A DNA stretch of 64,000 nucleotides from Chromobotia macracanthus (Eukaryota > Chordata > Actinopteri > Cypriniformes > Botiidae), in assembly GCA_036877525.1 (NCBI GenBank), contig JAZGTH010000020.1, positions 3,274,501-3,338,500 of the forward strand, read 5' to 3'. Numbering within the stretch: the first letter of the stretch is position 1; every line of letters begins with the position of its first letter. The notes beneath the pieces were generated by a model, which saw nothing but the letters and a program-made list of their open reading frames with translations, was not told the DNA's origin and searched no databases. Of this stretch, positions 59,826-64,000 are shown piece after piece. A program made the position numbers and the translations under genes.

Positions 59826-60079
59826 TGTTCTGTCCGATATTTTCACGAGATGAGAGGAAAACCCGATTAATCCACTGAATATCAGTCCACAAACGATATA
59901 ATTACATACATCCAACAAAGAGAATGAAGAGAGAGATTAATATCACAAAAACCAAAAGCAGAAATGTTGATCTGTTTGGTTTCTGTTGTCTGTCCTACTG
60001 AGACTGTATGTGCTCGGCTTCTTTCTTTCTCTTATAATATGGAGATGATGGGGGTGGAACTGCTGCAGATCTGTGAAAC

Positions 60080-60104
60080 ACTGACCAACAGCGGCACTTT
60101 GAGT
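60080..60104 (-). promoter_or_regulatory. Conserved promoter element of v12
   Basis: Same sequence as at v7 to v11, 255 bases upstream of the start. Confidence 0.85.
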
Positions 60105-60331
60105 CCAGTCACACGAACTACAATTTTATTCAAATAAGTCCACGTTTGATATGAAATATAACATTGATTAAATATTGCAGCTTCCGACGTTAACCATAAT
60201 TAAATATTTAAAATTAAAATGACTGCATGCAATTCTGCGAGGGGAAAGAGTATCAAAAATCAAAAGGATAATTTGTAACCAATAAATGCGTTACTTGTAC
60301 ATTTATAACTAGATGAAGGATAGAAAGGACG

Positions 60332-60417
60332 TAAAGGATCCCGAAAAGATGATCCATCAAACACAGACGCAGAGAAACACATGACTGCATTTCAGAACCA
60401 TGGTCAGCGACTCTGAC
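60332..60417. other. Conserved spacer element
   Basis: Copy reading ACCATGGTCAGCGACTC. Confidence 0.65.
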
Positions 60418-61225
60418 TAAAGATTTTACATCCACATAAAGAGAGCCACAAACACAACTATGGATAATAATTACGCACAAATAAATGTAATTAAAGCAAA
60501 TGTTTAAAGTTTAGAAAACTGCTGAACATTATAAAAGAAAGATGATGAAATTAACACCAACGTAATTCGTCATCCTATTTAGCCGTCGCTAAAAACGTTA
60601 TAAATACACATCTGTGTAAGCCCTTAGACAATAAAAGGAGAGAATACATTGCAGGATTTCAACACGATTCCGTTCTTGCAACCGAAACTGCAGCAATGAT
60701 AAAACTTAGAAATCTACAGCCTAAACATGACAGCAGAAAGTTGCTTGTAATTGCATTTAAAACAGGAAATTTTCAAGTGTGTACGGACTCGTAGAGCATT
60801 ACACTTTTTATTACAGTTTACTAAAGCTAAAAACTATTAAAACATTTCTGTTAACTGAAATAAATAAACTTCGTAAATGTTATTTTATAAACTAAATGTT
60901 GTCTCAGTAATAAACCGAAATAAGTTTTAGCTGAGGCACAAAAACTATTAACTGAATATAAACATAAACTAAAATTAAAATAGAATTAACCCACAATGTT
61001 GTCTTAAAAAATAAACAACGAACATAATAGTTAAATATTTAGCTCAATTAACAAAAATAACAGTTCATTCAAAATATTAACAAAACTACAAATGAAAAAA
61101 ACGTTTAATAACTGACGCAGATAGCAATTTTAAGACCATGCAGCTTTAGTCTGGCAACAATGCTTTCTAAAGAGATGTAGAAAGATATGCTGCTACAAAA
61201 ACTAAATAAAAATACACATTCTTAC

Positions 61226-63606
61226 CTGATTACAAGGGCTGTCAATGCTTAGTTTCTCTCTCTGCGCATGCGTGAGCGTCTGTGTCCCACTGCTGTCCAG
61301 ACTAATGACGCTCTCACTGCAAGGTCTGACGTATTTCAGATCACTCTTTCTGGAGTCAGTTGTTCTGCAAACCTCATAATTGTACACGTGCTGTAAAGTT
61401 CCTGTGCCACCTACGTCTGCGTAAAGGGGCGGATAATACGGAATAACTGGAAGATTCGCTCCGGATTTGTAAAACATCCGATCGCGTCTCCATCTGTAGC
61501 ATTTGACTGACAGTATGGCGATGATAGACACGATAAAGAGAAACGAAACTACAGCCAAAGCCAAGACTAGATAAAACGTCAGATTGTCGTTGTATTCCTT
61601 GTCGTGCGTAAAGTCAGTGAACTCCGAGAGCACTTCAGGGAAGCTGTCCGCCACCGCCACGTTCACATTGACTGTAGCTGAACGAGAGGGCTGCCCGTTG
61701 TCCTCCACTACAACAGTGAGTCTTTGTTTCACAGCATCTTTATCTGTCACTTGGCGCACAGTTCTTATCTCTCCATTCTGTAAGCCCACTTCAAACAGCG
61801 CCCTGTCTGTGGCTTTCTGCAGTTTATATGAGAGCCACGCATTCTGTCCAGAGTCCACATCAACTGCCACCACTTTAGTGACCAGATAACCCACATCTGC
61901 CGAACGAGGCACTATTTCAGCCACCACAGAACCACCAGACTGGACCGGATACAGAACCTGAGGCGCGTTGTCATTCTGATCCTGAATGATGATTTTCACG
62001 CTCACGTTGCTGCTGAGAGGAGGAGAACCTCCATCTTGCGCTTTTACGCGGAACTGGAAATCTTTGATCTGCTCGTAATCAAATGAGCGCACTGCCTGTA
62101 TGACTCCACTATCAGCACTGACGGACACTAACGAGGAGACGGGCGCTCCGTTAACCGAGGAGTCCTCCAGTATGTAAGACACACGAGCATTCTGGTTAAA
62201 ATCTGCGTCTCTGGCTCTGACTGTCAGGATGGAAAGACCCGGTGTGTTGTTTTCCTGAACAAACGCCTCATAAGAGCTTTTCTCAAAAACAGGCGCGTTA
62301 TCATTCACATCTGATATCTGTAAGGAGAGAGTGACGCTGCTGGAGAGAGAGGGCACGCCCTCATCAGCGCACGTCACGCTGATATTATACTGAGACTCTC
62401 TCTCCCGATCTAAATCACTGTCTGTCACAAGACTATAAAATCCGTTAGATGTTGATTTAATTGTAAAAGGAATGTTTTCATTTACACTGCACTGAACCTT
62501 CCCATTCTCGCCAGAATCCGAATCATTGAACATTTATCATCGGCACCACTGTGTTTTTCGAATATCCTCCGAAGGAGCGTAGGTTTTGACATCACTATTA
62601 ATATTGGCTTGTTGTCATTTACATCAATACATCCACAATAATTTTACTAGAATCAGACAGTCCGCCGTTGTCTGTAGCTTCAATGTCGATTTGAAAATGC
62701 TTTGCTTGTTCGTAGTCGATTTTTCCAACCAATGTTAAGACACCTTTACTCGTCTATATCAAAGAGATTCGGTGCCACCAGCTGCATTTGTAATACGAAA
62801 ATTATAACTGACTGTTTGTTCCTTTGTCCAGCATCGAAGCTTGAACGGTAGTTAAGTAATCGTGCCCGCGGGGAATTTTCGTTACAACGTCGCTTTATAA
62901 ACTGTAAGAAAGCAAACAGGCGCGTTATCATTTGCGTCCGCAACTGCAATATAATCTGAACTGTTCCTGATAGCACAGGTTCACCTCCATCCACGGCAGT
63001 TAATAGCAAAGAGATGTTTTCCTGCGTCTCTCGATCAAGCGCTTTATGTAAAATCATTTCTACCTTCTTGCTTCCGTCCACTTGACTGTGGAGTTTCAGA
63101 CTGAAATTATCAGTTGGTGTCAAAGAATAGCTCTGGAGTCCGTTCATACCGATATCTGCGTCAATTGCTTTCTCTAATACGAATTTCGAACCGACAACGG
63201 CCGATTCACTGATTTCAAATCGTTTCTCGGTCCTCATAAATACCGGAGCATTGTCATTTATATCTGTAATTTCTACTGTAATTCGAAAGAGCTCCATAGG
63301 GCTTTCCAGTATAATCTGTAGATGCAGAGCGCAAGGCGTTGTCTGTCCGCACAGCGCCTCTCGGTCTATTCTCTCTTTGATAAGGAGGACTCCTCTGTCT
63401 TTATTCAGCTCGATGTATTCAGCGCTGTCTCCTGTATAAATACGAGCTTTACCCGATTTCAGTCGCTTTAAATCTAAACCCAAATCCTGCGCTATGTTAC
63501 CGACTAAAGAGCCTTTCGCCATTTCCTCAGGAATGGAGTAACTGACCTGCCCGAGAGCTGAACTGAGAGAGAGAAACCAGATAAACAGCAGTACTTGCCG
63601 CGCCAT
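61226..63606 (-). pseudogene. pcdhg: Gamma-protocadherin variable exon v13, disrupted in EC3/EC4
   Basis: The span is 2381 bases against 2385 in intact neighbours. From ATG 63606 (MARQ), EC1 and EC2 read normally (ISESAVVGSKFVLEKAIDAD) to about 62950. There the frame slips at the EC2/EC3 boundary, where a DANDNAP-like motif is found in another frame. Between about 62520 and 62950 several single-base gains and losses switch the frame repeatedly; pieces resembling EC3 and early EC4 of v12 can be traced. From about 62520 the frame is clean through late EC4, EC5, EC6, membrane segment and stub (WRRDRMF in place of WRRERMF), ending SPCNQ, then CAG followed by GTAAGA. The damage is confined to some 430 bases. 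It is either decay in the part not repaired by conversion, or poor local sequence. Confidence 0.75.
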
Positions 63607-64000
63607 TGTTCTGTCCGACATTTTCACGAGATGAGAGGAAAACCCGATTAATCCAAAGAATATCAGTCCACAAACGATATAATTACATACATCCAGCAAA
63701 GGAAATGAAGAGAGAGATTAATATCACAAAAACGAAAAGCAGAAATGTTGATCTGTATGGTTTCTGTTGTCTGTCCTACTGAGACTGTATGTGCTCTGCT
63801 TCTTTCTTTCTCTTATAATATGGAGATGATGGGGGTGGAACTGCAGCAAATCTGTGAAACACTGACCAACAGCGGCACTTTGAGTCCAGTCACATGAACT
63901 ACAATTATATTCAAATAAGTCCACGTTTGATATGAAATATAACATTGTTTAAAAACTGCAGCTTCCAATGTCAATCACAATTAAATATTTAAAATTAAAA
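63607..64000. other. Promoter region of v13, cut by window edge
   Basis: Contains the v13 promoter element and a TATTATAAGA stretch at 63811-63820 in transcript sense. The spacer element expected further right is beyond the window. Confidence 0.6.
63861..63885 (-). promoter_or_regulatory. Conserved promoter element of v13
   Basis: Intact and identical to that of v7 to v12, although the exon it serves is disrupted. Confidence 0.85.

Larger units (their letters stand above)
59826..61225. other. Promoter region of v12 and spacer to v13
   Basis: Holds the promoter element and spacer element. The left part is AT-rich with no exon. Confidence 0.55.

Noticed and set aside
1..64000. CRISPR arrays, bacterial operons or phage elements
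   Set aside because: The tandem structure is a vertebrate exon family. Direct repeats are kilobase-scale gene copies or microsatellites.

Overview
The window is vertebrate, most likely teleost, genomic DNA. It carries part of a clustered protocadherin locus of the gamma type, transcribed entirely from the minus strand. The evidence is a tandem row of large intronless exons of about 2.4 kb. Each encodes a signal peptide, six cadherin repeats, one membrane segment and a short cytoplasmic stub that stops at a phase-0 splice donor. A 59-base exon near the left edge encodes the start of the shared gamma cytoplasmic domain (QKPPSADWRF, compared with QAPPNTDWRF in mammals). Fish-type tRNA-derived SINEs, short inverted-repeat elements and many CA/TG microsatellites point to a ray-finned fish, plausibly a cyprinid. 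The species cannot be fixed from the sequence alone.

Layout in the direction of transcription (right to left): nine variable exons of one subgroup (v13 to v5, about 63.6 to 31.5 kb, mature N-terminus QVSYSIPEEM); three of a second subgroup (v4 to v2, about 30.9 to 22.6 kb, QVRYSVPEEM); one divergent exon (v1, 21.8 to 19.4 kb); a 7.5-kb gap without exons; a C-type exon resembling mammalian gamma-C5 (11.9 to 9.4 kb); a second non-coding stretch; and constant exon 1 (3977 to 3919). Constant exons 2 and 3 were not found and should lie left of the window. More variable exons probably lie to the right, because v13 is preceded by a normal promoter and no end to the array is seen.

By analogy with mammals, each variable exon has its own promoter, and a cell splices the chosen variable exon to the common constant exons, giving neurons distinct homophilic adhesion labels. 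A conserved promoter element with the core CGCTGTTGGTCAGT or a close variant lies about 200 to 300 bases upstream of the start of v1 to v13. I did not find it at the C5-like exon. EC1 and the part from late EC4/EC5 to the cytoplasmic stub are almost identical between neighbours, including silent sites. EC2, EC3 and early EC4 differ. This is the expected pattern of gene conversion around a protected recognition region.

The most unusual points are: constant exon 1, which has no long reading frame and is easily missed; a long CA repeat immediately after its donor; a recent 3.73-kb tandem duplication (v5/v6); a single-base frameshift in v10; a dense run of indels in v13; a changed donor with an in-frame substitute in v4; a repeated non-coding element in the spacers; and a strong CTCF-like site in the gap between the C5-like exon and v1.
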